A stretch of DNA of 64,000 nt from UBA5239 sp040394635 (GTDB lineage: Bacteria; Verrucomicrobiota; Lentisphaeria; Victivallales; Victivallaceae): positions 7,781-71,780 of the forward strand of contig JBEBRW010000025.1 in the NCBI GenBank assembly GCA_040394635.1. Direction: 5' to 3'. Below are positions 36,305 through 44,637 of this stretch, in pieces (the first letter of the stretch is position 1; every line of letters begins with the position of its first letter). The position numbers were made by a program, and so were the translations under genes. The notes beneath the pieces were generated by a model. It was not told the origin of the DNA. It saw only the letters and a list, made by a program, of their open reading frames with translations, and made no database searches.

Positions 36305-36457
36305 CGATTTTCTCGTTAAAATTTTCAGTATATAGAAATTCTAAAATAATTATACTGCCCATTGCAAAAAAATCAATAGATAAACGTGAGAAATCCCGAT
36401 TTTTCCGCGAAAAAAAATTATTTTGTGTTTTTAACAGGATTATTTGTGGAATAAGTG

Positions 36458-36485
36458 TTGACATTTCCGGGTTTTTCGTTATAAT
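36458..36485 (+). promoter_or_regulatory. Promoter of the SGNH hydrolase gene
   Basis: TTGACA (36458-36463), a 16-nt spacer and TATAAT (36480-36485): both hexamers are consensus. The leader to ATG 36571 is about 79 nt. Confidence 0.7.
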
Positions 36486-36570
36486 CAATAGTGACTTCCA
36501 TGCATAAACTGCTTTGATTTCCTCCGTGATAAACCGGATATAACAACAAAAACAAGGAGTATTTATTGTT

Positions 36571-37707
36571 ATGACATTCTTGCGTATGACAACTTTATTA
36601 TGGCTCATCGCCGGTGCGGCTATGGCAGATGATATCGGCAAGCTTGATCCCAATATGGCTATTCCGGTAATCAAAGAGGATGGTGTCGTATGGTATGCGG
36701 GGAGCAGCAAACCGTTCCGGTTGTCCGGTTTTCCCTGGTTTGAGCAGGATCGGGTTTTCCGGAGGCTTCCAATCAAAGCGCCGCATCCGTTTCCGGAAAG
36801 CGTGGAGACATTGGCCTGGCACACCGCGGGCGGGCAGGTTTCATTCAAAACCGACTCGGAGAGAGTTCTGATCCGGGTAAAATTGCCCCGGAGCCGTTAC
36901 ATGTACCATATGGCTCCTACCGGACACAGCGGCTTTGATTTATATATAGGCGAGCCCGGAAATAAAAAATTCTATGCCGTCAGCCGGTTGAACATCAAAA
37001 ACAACAGCTATGAAGCGGAATTGTTCAATAATAAAAACAAGGCAATGCGGGAGTTTACGCTGAATTTTCCGTTATACAATGGTGTCGATGAACTCCTGAT
37101 CGGAATTGCCGAAGGGGCGGCTATCCTTCCGCCTTCGCCTTTTGCCGACAATAAGAAAATCGTAATTTACGGAGGTTCGACGGTGCAGGGCGCATGCGCT
37201 TCGCGTCCGGGGGCTTATCATATGAGCATCGTCGGGCGGAAATTGAATATGGAGGTAGTCAATCTCGGCTTCTCCGGCAGTGGAAAACTCGAGCCTGAAC
37301 TGGCGCGGACGATTTGCGAGATCGAAAATCCGGCCGTGATCATTATCGAAGCCGAACGCAATGCCACTTACAAAGGCGTGGTCGCCAATCTGGAGAAATT
37401 CGTGTTGATTCTGAAGGAGAAATACCCTCGGACGCCGGTCGTGATCATGTCCGCCAACAAGCGCCAACTGGAAGCTTTCGGCATTAACAAGGAATACCGT
37501 GAAAAAAATCTGGCATTCATGCGGGAACTGGCCGATAAAATGAAAGACCAAGGCGTTTATCTTTTCGACAGCACAGAGTTACTGGGAGAAGATTTTTATG
37601 AATGTACCGTCGACGGTACGCATCCAACCGACCTTGGCTTTTATCGAATGGCAGAAGGTTTTACTCCGTTTCTACGTGAAATTCTCGACCGGAACAGAAT
37701 TGAGTAA
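36571..37707 (+). CDS. Secreted SGNH/GDSL esterase
   Basis: 378 aa with a short signal peptide (ends near AGAAMADD). Residues ~30-190 form a beta-rich N-terminal domain like that of CE2-type esterases. The SGNH domain follows: block I IYGGSTVQG with the nucleophile Ser, block II GFSGSGKL, and block V DGTHPTDLG with Asp-His. It probably removes acetyl groups from plant or mucin polysaccharides. AGGAG is 12 nt before the ATG, a long spacing. Its 3' end overlaps the convergent GH78-like gene by 36 nt. Confidence 0.8.
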   Translation: MTFLRMTTLLWLIAGAAMADDIGKLDPNMAIPVIKEDGVVWYAGSSKPFRLSGFPWFEQDRVFRRLPIKAPHPFPESVETLAWHTAGGQVSFKTDSERVLIRVKLPRSRYMYHMAPTGHSGFDLYIGEPGNKKFYAVSRLNIKNNSYEAELFNNKNKAMREFTLNFPLYNGVDELLIGIAEGAAILPPSPFADNKKIVIYGGSTVQGACASRPGAYHMSIVGRKLNMEVVNLGFSGSGKLEPELARTICEIENPAVIIIEAERNATYKGVVANLEKFVLILKEKYPRTPVVIMSANKRQLEAFGINKEYREKNLAFMRELADKMKDQGVYLFDSTELLGEDFYECTVDGTHPTDLGFYRMAEGFTPFLREILDRNRIE

Positions 37708-39249
37708 ATACTGTTTGGCGGGTTCCGGCAGCAGGTGGTGGCGCAGGAAGTAGCTTGGGGTGCAGCTCCAGGCGTGACAGGCACTGTTCAGCAGGACATC
37801 GTTGTATGGCGAGAAAAATTCATTTTCCGGCACATAGGCTTCCCAGAAGGTATCGGCGCCGTGGCGGACCATGCCGCCCCAGTAGCTCCGGATCAGTTCC
37901 TGCGCTTTGGCGGTCTGACCACAGTGATACCAGGCGTCCAGCACATGGTGCCACAGGTACGGAGTCTGCGGACGTATTGCGTCGGCGTCGGCTTCCACGG
38001 CCGTCAGGGCGCGAACTCCTTCCTCCGGGGTCAGCACATCGGCCAGGATCATCCATGTCTGCGAGGCCCACGAGAGCTGTTGCGATTTGCCCGAAACAAT
38101 CACGCCCCGGCCGCGGTCATAATGATGCTTGCGGACGGCTACGCTCAGGCGGTCGGCTTCTTCGCGCAGCGCATCGCCGGATTCGCCGAGCAGCTCCGCC
38201 AGTTCCGCCATCCGGCGGCAGGCGTAGATATAGACGCCCTGCAACGGCATCTGGCGGTCCAGTGGACGGCAGTGGTCGATGAAGTTCCACCAGGTATCGG
38301 GGTCCTGGAAAATGCCGTTGCGGTCAATATGCGGACGGACAAAATCAAGCTGATGCAGCGCCAGCGGAAAAAGTTCACGGCAGATGGCTTCGCGGCCGCT
38401 GAATTTCAAGTGATCCAGCAGAGTCGGGCCGAAGAGCAGCGCGTAGTCGATGACTTGATTGCTCGGTTCCGGCGGGGTACGGTCGAACACCGCTCCCGGC
38501 ACCAAGCCGTTTTTGTCGCTGCAGCCGGCGATCAGGTATAGACAGCGCTCGACCAGTTCGAAATTGCGGAAACTGACTGCGTTAACCATGGCCTGCAGCC
38601 GCAGGTCGCCGAGCCAGAGGCGGCGGTCGCGTTTGGGGCCGTCCTCGAGCACTTCCTGCATGCAACTGTGGAGCGTCTGCAGCCCGACGCGGTCGATTTC
38701 CCCGAACTCACCTTTGACAGTTTTCGGCAGTTCACCGGCGGAGCTGACGGCCATGACCCGCAACTGGTCGAAGCGTACCGCGCTCCGCCCGGCCAGCACC
38801 TCGATTTTCAGGTAGCGGAAGGCATAACGGCGCGGCAGACGATAAAGCTGGCCGGGTTCGTCGAAATTGACGACTTCGTCTTGTACCCAGGAACGGCAGA
38901 GCGTGCCGTGGTAACTGTCCCCCGGTGCGGTACATTCATAAGGCAGTTCGGCGAAGGTGAAGCGGACGCGTATCGGCGCGTCGAAAATCCGGTCGAAGGT
39001 CGACAGTGCCAGTTGCAGGTACCCCACCAGGTGCCGCCCGAAATCCAGATAAAACGTATTGCCGGGCTCCCAGTAAAGTTCGTTGAACGGTTTCTCCGCT
39101 GCTCCCGGTTGCATCCGGCAGCGCTGCCAGGCCGCGGGATCGCTTAGCGGCACGACCAGGCCGAGCGGCTCGACCGTGGTGGAATTCAGGGCAGGGCGGC
39201 GGTTTGCTTTTTTCAGCCAGTTCTGGCGAGATTGGTAAAAATTATTCAT
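37672..39249 (-). CDS. GH78-like six-hairpin glycosidase (cytoplasmic)
   Basis: 525 aa. A beta-sandwich-like N-terminal part is followed by an (alpha/alpha)6 barrel with DGPKRDRRLWLGDLRL, a signature of alpha-L-rhamnosidase-like enzymes, and TFWEAYVPENEF near the end with a candidate catalytic Glu. No signal peptide is seen. ATG 39249 is chosen because upstream in-frame codons overlap the pseudopilin gene; no strong ribosome site is visible. It is last in a minus-strand set after the 413-aa enzyme and pseudopilin genes. It is shorter than typical GH78 (700-1000 aa), so the substrate may differ from rhamnosides. Confidence 0.72.
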   Translation of the reverse strand: MNNFYQSRQNWLKKANRRPALNSTTVEPLGLVVPLSDPAAWQRCRMQPGAAEKPFNELYWEPGNTFYLDFGRHLVGYLQLALSTFDRIFDAPIRVRFTFAELPYECTAPGDSYHGTLCRSWVQDEVVNFDEPGQLYRLPRRYAFRYLKIEVLAGRSAVRFDQLRVMAVSSAGELPKTVKGEFGEIDRVGLQTLHSCMQEVLEDGPKRDRRLWLGDLRLQAMVNAVSFRNFELVERCLYLIAGCSDKNGLVPGAVFDRTPPEPSNQVIDYALLFGPTLLDHLKFSGREAICRELFPLALHQLDFVRPHIDRNGIFQDPDTWWNFIDHCRPLDRQMPLQGVYIYACRRMAELAELLGESGDALREEADRLSVAVRKHHYDRGRGVIVSGKSQQLSWASQTWMILADVLTPEEGVRALTAVEADADAIRPQTPYLWHHVLDAWYHCGQTAKAQELIRSYWGGMVRHGADTFWEAYVPENEFFSPYNDVLLNSACHAWSCTPSYFLRHHLLPEPAKQYLLNSVPVENFT

Positions 39250-39262
39250 GCGGTGTTTTTCT

Positions 39263-40072
39263 TTACAATACGTTTTTGAGTGCGCCGTTTTCGGCATAAT
39301 ATGACTTGACCGTCCGGACGCGCGGCTGGGGTTCGCTGGCGGCCCAGGCAGCGATGCCGATGTCTGTTCGCTGCAGATACGCGGCGGTGGAAACTGTAGC
39401 CACGTGACCGTCCACGAACGCGAAATTGGCGGCGCCGCCGTGACGGGAATGCGGACCGCCGTACATGCTGGCTGCTGCGGTATCGTTGTAAAGGCAATTG
39501 TTGTATACGTTTGCGGACATGTGCCACACGTCCGCGATCATGATCGCCTGGCTGGGCGGAACGGCTTCCATCGGCAACCCGCCCGCGATGAGTGTCGGCA
39601 GGAACGTGCTTTGTTTGAACAGTGCCAGCGAGTAAGGGGCCACGGAGTTGTACGGGAATCCATAGGTGTAAATACCCATGCTGAGGCCGGCGCCGTGGTT
39701 GAGAATGGAGGTGTCGACCCGCACGGACGGGCAGATGAAAACTTTCGGCAAGTTGATATCCGCTTCGAGGCGCTCGGCGGCCGACATTGCCGCCAGCTGG
39801 GCGGTGGTGTAACCGCCCGCGTATTCCGCGATTTTGGCTACTCCGCTGGCGTTGTAGCGGTCATAGCCGCCGCCGTAATGGAGGAAAAATCCGTTGTTGT
39901 CGTCGCCATACTGCCACATGGCCATGGCTACCTGTTTCTGATTGCCTACGCAGTTGGAGGTTTTGGCGCGTTCGCGGGCTTTGTTCAGCGCTGGCAGCAG
40001 CATGGCGGCCAAAATGGCGATAATGGCGATCACAACGAGGAGTTCGATGAGGGTAAAATTTTTCCGGTACAT
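39263..40072 (-). CDS. Type II-secretion-type pseudopilin (module 3)
   Basis: 269 aa. Head MYRKN, then FTLIELLVVIAI and ALNKARERAKTSNCVGNQKQ. The residue before F is Asn, not Gly. It has the classic C-terminal H-X9-DG motif, RHGGAANFAFVDGHV. AGGAGG lies before the ATG. The gene sits between the secreted 413-aa barrel enzyme gene (18 nt) and the GH78-like gene (13 nt). Confidence 0.9.
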   Translation of the reverse strand: MYRKNFTLIELLVVIAIIAILAAMLLPALNKARERAKTSNCVGNQKQVAMAMWQYGDDNNGFFLHYGGGYDRYNASGVAKIAEYAGGYTTAQLAAMSAAERLEADINLPKVFICPSVRVDTSILNHGAGLSMGIYTYGFPYNSVAPYSLALFKQSTFLPTLIAGGLPMEAVPPSQAIMIADVWHMSANVYNNCLYNDTAAASMYGGPHSRHGGAANFAFVDGHVATVSTAAYLQRTDIGIAAWAASEPQPRVRTVKSYYAENGALKNVL

Positions 40073-40090
40073 GATTGCCTCCTGATAGTT

Positions 40091-41332
40091 TTATTTGGTA
40101 TTGAATTTCAACAACATGGCTTTGCCGGGGCCGAGCGCGGCACCGGGTTCATAGGGCAGGATGGTGCCGGGCTGGCCGGCGGAAACCATTTGCACATTTT
40201 TCTGCGTGGTGCGGAAGGTGATTGCCGGAGTTGCCGCCTCCACCAGATTGCAGTTCACGATCATGACATAACGGCTGCCGTCGTCCGGTTTGACGAAGTC
40301 GCCGACGAGGAATTTTCCGCCGTTGGCCGCCGCGATCAGGCTGTTCGCCGGGACGGGCTGTTTCTCCGGCAGATCCGCGGGGAAATGATAGGCGGCGGTC
40401 GATCTGAGCTGTTCCAGCAGCGGTCCCCAGTTCAAGAGCAGTTTATTGGCTTTGGCGAGGTCGTACCAGGAGGGGTTTTTGTTGCCCTTGGCGTCGACCG
40501 GGCCGAGTTTATCGTCCCAGTCGCCGGGGACCAGATAGGTGAAATAGGTGATTCCGCTCGCACCGTAGGCCAGCGCCGTGTAGGACTGGAACGCGAAATC
40601 CGCTTCGGTGGGAACCCGGAAATCATAATGCGCAGTCGCCAGGTTGATCACCTGAAAGGGCAGTTTGTACTTCTGCCCGAGCTCCCGGAAGAGCGACAGG
40701 TTGGCCCACATGCCGGGACGGACGTAGGATGGATCGAGGTTAACGCCGGGCTTGTAGATGCCGTAAAAATCGTAACTGATGAATTTCGGCTTGCAGATCT
40801 CGATAAATTGCTCGACGTATTCGCGATAAGTACAGCCGAGCGCGGACTCCGGCGCGTAATTGGGGTTCAGGTTGATGTAGGGAATTTTGCCGGGGGCGTA
40901 TTCGTTGACGAGTTCGATCATCTGCGCCAGGCCCGGAAAATGCTTCGGCAGGGGTTCGTCGCAGATATAATAGCCGATGACCGCCGGGTGGTTCCGGGTC
41001 GCTTCGGCGAGCTCCTTGAAACCCTGGCGGACGGATTCCACATCAAAATCTTCCCACTTGAACCAGGCGCAGCGTTTGTCGATCACATAAGCGCGCATTC
41101 CCGCCGCCCACACCGCGTCGAGCTGGTTTACGCTGACGAATCCGGGATTGGTCAGGCCGGCTTCCTTCATGCCGGCAAAGAGTGATTTGGGCTCGATGAT
41201 CGAGAAGCGGTAGTTGCCGTCGGTGGCATTCCATGCCATAATTGAGAATTTCCAGGGGGTCTCCGGTTGTTGTTGCGCGGTGGCGGTGGCAAAGAGTAGG
41301 AGCGCGGCAGCAGATAAAAGAAGTTTTTTCAT
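40091..41332 (-). CDS. Secreted TIM-barrel glycoside-hydrolase-like enzyme
   Basis: 413 aa with a signal peptide (MKKLLLSAAALLLFATATAQQ). The barrel shows GYYICDEPLPK, with a candidate acid/base Glu near residue 126, and YGASGITYFTYLVPGDWDD later. The C-terminal ~70 residues form a small beta domain, as in retaining glycosidases of clan A. GGAGA precedes the ATG. It is first in the minus-strand set with the module 3 pseudopilin and GH78-like genes, and diverges from the AraC gene at 41527. I cannot name a CAZy family; it shares the GYYI-DEP motif with the 889-aa protein of module 2. Confidence 0.7.
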   Translation of the reverse strand: MKKLLLSAAALLLFATATAQQQPETPWKFSIMAWNATDGNYRFSIIEPKSLFAGMKEAGLTNPGFVSVNQLDAVWAAGMRAYVIDKRCAWFKWEDFDVESVRQGFKELAEATRNHPAVIGYYICDEPLPKHFPGLAQMIELVNEYAPGKIPYINLNPNYAPESALGCTYREYVEQFIEICKPKFISYDFYGIYKPGVNLDPSYVRPGMWANLSLFRELGQKYKLPFQVINLATAHYDFRVPTEADFAFQSYTALAYGASGITYFTYLVPGDWDDKLGPVDAKGNKNPSWYDLAKANKLLLNWGPLLEQLRSTAAYHFPADLPEKQPVPANSLIAAANGGKFLVGDFVKPDDGSRYVMIVNCNLVEAATPAITFRTTQKNVQMVSAGQPGTILPYEPGAALGPGKAMLLKFNTK

Positions 41333-41457
41333 GAGTTCTCCAGTTGTCAGTGGTTGCTTTACATGTTAAATATACAGCGGGTCAATGCTTTTTTCATTCA
41401 TATAAATATCAATTATTTGGATTATCGTATCAATTTGCGGATTTTTGCGAATTCTGC

Positions 41458-41486
41458 TTGCATTTGTCCTTTGGAATCATTATAAT
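41458..41486 (+). promoter_or_regulatory. Promoter of the AraC gene at 41527
   Basis: TTGCAT (41458-41463), a 17-nt spacer and TATAAT (41481-41486). An 8-codon ORF (ATG 41491, MKSNENMA, stop TGA 41515-41517) would begin at or near the transcript start, ahead of the AraC ATG. Confidence 0.6.
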
Positions 41487-41526
41487 AAGCATGAAATCAA
41501 ACGAAAATATGGCTTGAAATATCACA

Positions 41527-42453
41527 ATGAGAAAAGTTCGTACATACCCCACCGACGGTGCAGCGCAGGACTTCAACCGGCCGCGGTTGATGGGACGCGA
41601 TTATGTGTTTCCGGACCGCGGCTTCCCGCTCGGCGTGAAGAAGAGCCCCGAACAGGGAAAGCTTGACTTCCATGTACACGAGAATTTTTCCGAACTGGTC
41701 GTGGTTATGGGGGGAAACGGTGTCCACTGGATCGAAGGGCGGCGCTACAATGTGGTGGCGGGGGACGTTTTTCTGGTGCTCGGTGATCTGGTGCACGGTT
41801 ATGAAGGTGCGAGCAACCTGACGATTTACAACGTGCTTTTTGACTGGGAGGCGCTGCGGTTGCCGCAGTATGATTTGTCGGACTCGGCGGCGTTTCAGGT
41901 GCTCTTCCGCATTGACCCGGTGAACGAGCAGACGGACCGTTTCGACCACCGTTTCCGCCTCTCGGCCGATGAATTCAGCTCCACCGCGAAACTGATCGAC
42001 CGGCTCGATGACCTGATCCGCGATACCGCGGAGGGGCACCGCTTCGCCGCGACCGGGGCCTTCATCGAACTGATCATGCTGCTGATCAATGCCTACAACC
42101 GGGCGGCGAAGCACGCGGCGTTTGACAATATCCCGCACCGGATCGGCAAGCTGGCCGGGCTCCTGGAACAGAACTACGCCGAGGATATCAGCATCGACAT
42201 GATGTGCCGCCAGACCGGCATGTCTTATGCCACGCTGTTCCGGCATTTCCGGCGCTACTACCGCGATTCGCCGGTGAATTACCTGATCCGGCAGCGGCTG
42301 CGCCACGCCGCCGAACTGTTGGCGAACAGCGAGGTTTCGGTGTCGGACGCGGCGCTGCGGTGCGGATTCTCGGACGGCGCGTATTTCTCGCGCAAATTCA
42401 AGGAATACTACAGCATGCCCCCCATGGAATACCGCAAGAAATCCAAAAGCTGA
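41527..42453 (+). CDS. AraC-family regulator with N-terminal cupin
   Basis: 308 aa. Residues ~25-120 form a cupin sugar-sensing domain (DFHVHENFSELVVVMGGNG, HWIEGRRYNVVAGDVFLV). The last ~100 residues form the AraC DNA-binding domain (ISIDMMCRQTGMSYATLFR and VSVSDAALRCGFSDGAYFS). It diverges from the secreted barrel enzyme and pseudopilin set, which is its likely target. Its TGA abuts the stop codon of the convergent glycyl radical enzyme gene, forming TGATCA. Confidence 0.9.
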   Translation: MRKVRTYPTDGAAQDFNRPRLMGRDYVFPDRGFPLGVKKSPEQGKLDFHVHENFSELVVVMGGNGVHWIEGRRYNVVAGDVFLVLGDLVHGYEGASNLTIYNVLFDWEALRLPQYDLSDSAAFQVLFRIDPVNEQTDRFDHRFRLSADEFSSTAKLIDRLDDLIRDTAEGHRFAATGAFIELIMLLINAYNRAAKHAAFDNIPHRIGKLAGLLEQNYAEDISIDMMCRQTGMSYATLFRHFRRYYRDSPVNYLIRQRLRHAAELLANSEVSVSDAALRCGFSDGAYFSRKFKEYYSMPPMEYRKKSKS

Positions 42454-44511
42454 TCAATTGCGGTGAACCGAGCGGTGGATGATCATATCCTGCCAGGCTT
42501 TGTCGAGCGTGGCGAAGCGGGCGGACCAGCCGGAAATGCGTACCGCAAGATTGGGGTAGCGCTCCGGGTGTTTCTGTGCGTCGAGCAGCATTTCATGGCT
42601 GACGGCGTCGATCTGCAGATAAGAGCCGCCGAGCGTGATGAAGCTTTTCAAAATGCCTTCGAGCATGGTGACGCCGCTGGGACCGGCCAGCGCGGCCGCG
42701 TCGAAGCGCAGGTCGAGCGGCGCACCGCTGGGAAAGCGCGTGAAATCGACCTTGCAGTAAGACTTCAGAATCGCGCCCGAGCCCGAGCGGTCATTGCCGG
42801 GTGAGGGGGTGAGGTTGCTCGCCAGATATTCGTGCGCTTTGGCCCCGAACGGAGTCGCGAGCCGGTTCGGCGCAAATCCGACTTCGCGGCCGAATGTACT
42901 TATGCCCGCAGGGTGCAGCAGGCCGCCGGTTTCCCCGAGCGTTTCGGCGGCGTCGGCAAATGCGTTTGCGACACGGAGCAGGAGTTCATCGGCGCGCCCG
43001 TCGTCATTGCCGTAGTAAGGGCACAATTGGCGCAGTTCCAGCCGCAGCGCTTCATTGTCCACGAAATCCTGCAGCAGAAGCGCGCGGAGTTCATCCAGGG
43101 AAAAGCGCTTTTCTTCATAAACCAGTTTGCGGATTGCGCCGAGGCTGTCCGCGACGTCCGGCAGGCCGCCGGCGTGCAGCGCCAGGACATTGTATTTCGC
43201 GCCGCGGTTGTTATAGGGTCTTCCCGTGCGGACACAGCTTGGCATCAGCAGCGAAATGGGCAATGACGGGTATTTTTCTTCCGGCGCCTTGAAGCGGCTG
43301 CACGGGGGGACGATCTCGGACAGAAGCGTATGAAGATCATCTGCGAAGGCGCTGAAAAGCGTTTCAAAATCAGGAAAATCCCGGTCGCTGAAAAATATTT
43401 TCTGGAAACGTTCGAGAATGTCGAGCGCCATGTAAGAAAAGGCGGTTTCGCCCGGAATCAGTATTTCCCAGCAGCCGTCGTTGGTAAAACTCCGCGCCTC
43501 CTCCTCCGGGAACCCGAAGCGGACCAGACCGGCGATCGCGACCTCTTCGTTGTAGGCCGAGACGATGCCGCCGCCCAGGCGCTGCACCTCGGCTGCGCGC
43601 CGGATCAGTTCCGCGGGGCTGTTCCGGTTCAGCCGGAGGCCGATGGGGAAATCGCTGATGTGCAGCTCCTCCACGATATCCAGAATCAGCATGGAAACGG
43701 GGTTGCATACCTCGCGGCCGCTGCGGTCGATTCCGCCGAGAATCACGTTCTGGTAGAACTGGGCGTCGCCGCCGGGCCGCTCCGCGGGGCTCATGATCCA
43801 CTCGGTGCCCTTGATCCAGAAACAGGCGAGGATTTCCCGTGCTTCATCGAGCGTGAGGCGGCCGGCGGCGAGATCGCGCTCAAGATAGGACCCGAGCAAC
43901 TCATCCATTCGCCCCAGGCCGGACCAGTGGCCAGAGATGCGCAAAAAGGTCCAGAACAGCCAGAGCGACTGAACCGCTTCGAAGAAATCGCGCGGCGGAT
44001 TGTCCGGGATATTTTTCAATGCCTCCGCAATACGCGGAAAATGAGGGGATTCATTGGCGCGGTTCTCCACTTCTTCCCGGCAGCGCCCGACCCAGAGCCG
44101 CATAGCTGCGATGCAGGCGCGAAGATCCCGGTAAAATTCCGCTGAACCGGGGTTCTGTTTTTCACCGGCGGCGAGATCGGCTTCCAGCCCGCACAGCCCC
44201 GCGCCGACCGCATGCTGGAAGTCGACGGTGACATGCGAGATCGAGGGGAGATCCGTACCGGGAAAGAGGTGCTGCGCCGCTTCCTTGAACCGGGCGGCCC
44301 CGACCAGGCGCTCGGCGGGGTCAAGGGCGATTTCCGCCTGGCGCATCAGTCGCTCGAGTTGGACGGTCTGGCTGTCGCCCGGGGCGGCGGCGGGAGCTTC
44401 CTGCATGGCGTCGCCGACCAATCCCGACAGATAGTGGCGCGCGAGGTCCCGGGTCGCTTCCGACAGACGGACTTGTGTCGTACAGCCGAGCGGATTGAAG
44501 CGTTCAAGCAT
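42454..44511 (-). CDS. Pyruvate-formate-lyase-like glycyl radical enzyme, substrate unknown
   Basis: 685 aa, slightly short for the family. The glycyl radical loop is at the C-terminus in VRISGWSARF, with Gly661. The active-site Cys347 is in FTNDGCWEI, with a following Glu349 in the position of the GCVEP glutamate of diol/glycerol dehydratases. Such enzymes are oxygen-sensitive and do C-C, C-O or C-N cleavage in anaerobes. They need a radical SAM activase; none is adjacent. The AraC gene at 44638 diverges from it and is the likely regulator. The sequence lacks clear hallmarks of pyruvate formate-lyase, choline or glycerol lyases. Confidence 0.85.
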   Translation of the reverse strand: MLERFNPLGCTTQVRLSEATRDLARHYLSGLVGDAMQEAPAAAPGDSQTVQLERLMRQAEIALDPAERLVGAARFKEAAQHLFPGTDLPSISHVTVDFQHAVGAGLCGLEADLAAGEKQNPGSAEFYRDLRACIAAMRLWVGRCREEVENRANESPHFPRIAEALKNIPDNPPRDFFEAVQSLWLFWTFLRISGHWSGLGRMDELLGSYLERDLAAGRLTLDEAREILACFWIKGTEWIMSPAERPGGDAQFYQNVILGGIDRSGREVCNPVSMLILDIVEELHISDFPIGLRLNRNSPAELIRRAAEVQRLGGGIVSAYNEEVAIAGLVRFGFPEEEARSFTNDGCWEILIPGETAFSYMALDILERFQKIFFSDRDFPDFETLFSAFADDLHTLLSEIVPPCSRFKAPEEKYPSLPISLLMPSCVRTGRPYNNRGAKYNVLALHAGGLPDVADSLGAIRKLVYEEKRFSLDELRALLLQDFVDNEALRLELRQLCPYYGNDDGRADELLLRVANAFADAAETLGETGGLLHPAGISTFGREVGFAPNRLATPFGAKAHEYLASNLTPSPGNDRSGSGAILKSYCKVDFTRFPSGAPLDLRFDAAALAGPSGVTMLEGILKSFITLGGSYLQIDAVSHEMLLDAQKHPERYPNLAVRISGWSARFATLDKAWQDMIIHRSVHRN

Positions 44512-44602
44512 GGGTGTTCTCCTGTGTTTCTTTATAGTATAGCAGAGGCGGCTGGAAACCCATATCCGGCATTCTTAATTTTATATCTCACAGTCCAAAA
44601 TA

Positions 44603-44630
44603 TTGACTTCTCTGCACTATGTGATATATT
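44603..44630 (+). promoter_or_regulatory. Promoter giving a probably leaderless AraC mRNA
   Basis: TTGACT (44603-44608), a 16-nt spacer and TATATT (44625-44630). The -10 ends 7 nt before ATG 44638, so transcription should start at or next to the start codon. There is no ribosome site. Confidence 0.55.
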
Positions 44631-44637
44631 GTTCCGT

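Noticed and set aside
39404..41185. 593-aa plus-strand ORF
   Set aside because: Antisense to the pseudopilin and barrel enzyme genes, both of which have ribosome sites and family motifs.
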